Origin: Citrus sinensis
Taxonomy: Eukaryota > Streptophyta > Magnoliopsida > Sapindales > Rutaceae
Direction of reading: 5' to 3'
Assembly (NCBI RefSeq): GCF_022201045.2
Contig: NC_068560.1
Coordinates: 30,149,501-30,213,500, forward strand
Length of the DNA: 64,000 nucleotides
A program made the position numbers and the translations under genes. The stretch's first letter is position 1; each line of letters starts with the position of its first letter. Below, one piece after another: positions 63,987 through 64,000 of this stretch. The notes under the pieces were generated by a model. That model was not told where the DNA came from. It searched no databases and saw only the letters and a program-made list of their open reading frames with translations.

Positions 63987-64000
63987 CTGAAATCATAAAC

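Noticed and set aside
1..64000. CRISPR arrays, rRNA, canonical tRNAs, prokaryotic operons
   Set aside because: None seen. The sequence is plant nuclear DNA.

Overview
This window is nuclear DNA from a flowering plant, almost certainly a eudicot and possibly a woody rosid such as Citrus. The species is an inference and cannot be proved from the sequence. The evidence is AT-rich spacers, GT-AG introns, TATA and poly(A) signals, plant-only gene families (QWRF, LBD, RSL-type bHLH, QALGGH zinc fingers), and many MITE-type transposable elements. I joined exons by hand using reading frame, splice sites and family conservation.

Eight protein-coding genes are supported. On the + strand: a QWRF-motif microtubule-associated protein (7618-13808), adenine phosphoribosyltransferase APT1 (34414-38160, with a possible plastid-targeted first exon at 33917-34082), a class II RSL bHLH regulator of root hairs (45352-46887), an RRM/SPOC RNA-regulatory protein (48390-54385), and an ASCC2/Cue3-like CUE-domain protein (55193-60300). 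On the - strand: a class II LBD factor of the LBD37/38/39 group (16498-17164), a ZAT10/STZ-like C2H2 repressor (26403-27137), and the 3' part of an IFRD/SAT32 gene that runs off the right edge (61201-63986).

Layout: 1-7.2 kb is gene-poor AT-rich spacer. 7.2-13.9 kb is the QWRF gene, with a hAT MITE in one intron. 16.5-17.3 kb is the LBD gene. 18-22 kb is a transposon graveyard: a decayed hAT-like element with a nested PIF/Harbinger MITE, palindromic repeats and AT-rich MITEs. 26.4-27.3 kb is ZAT10. 27.7-33.8 kb is spacer with two more elements. 33.9-38.2 kb is APT1. 38.2-45.2 kb is a long spacer. 45.3-64 kb is a gene-dense block (RSL, SPOC, ASCC2, IFRD).

From memory, the order ZAT10, RSL4, SPOC protein, CUE protein, SAT32 matches the Arabidopsis run At1g27730-At1g27760, with APT1 at nearby At1g27450. 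The window therefore looks like an orthologous segment with an older gene order. The genes are not an operon or one pathway. Two (SPOC and ASCC2) act on RNA or ribosome quality control, and three are transcription factors for stress, nitrogen or root hairs.

I found no convincing new multi-gene system. The best leads are the split, phase-compatible transit-peptide exon of APT1, a GC-AG intron in ASCC2, overlapping upstream ORFs and a possible poison exon in the QWRF gene, and several TE insertions with readable target-site duplications.
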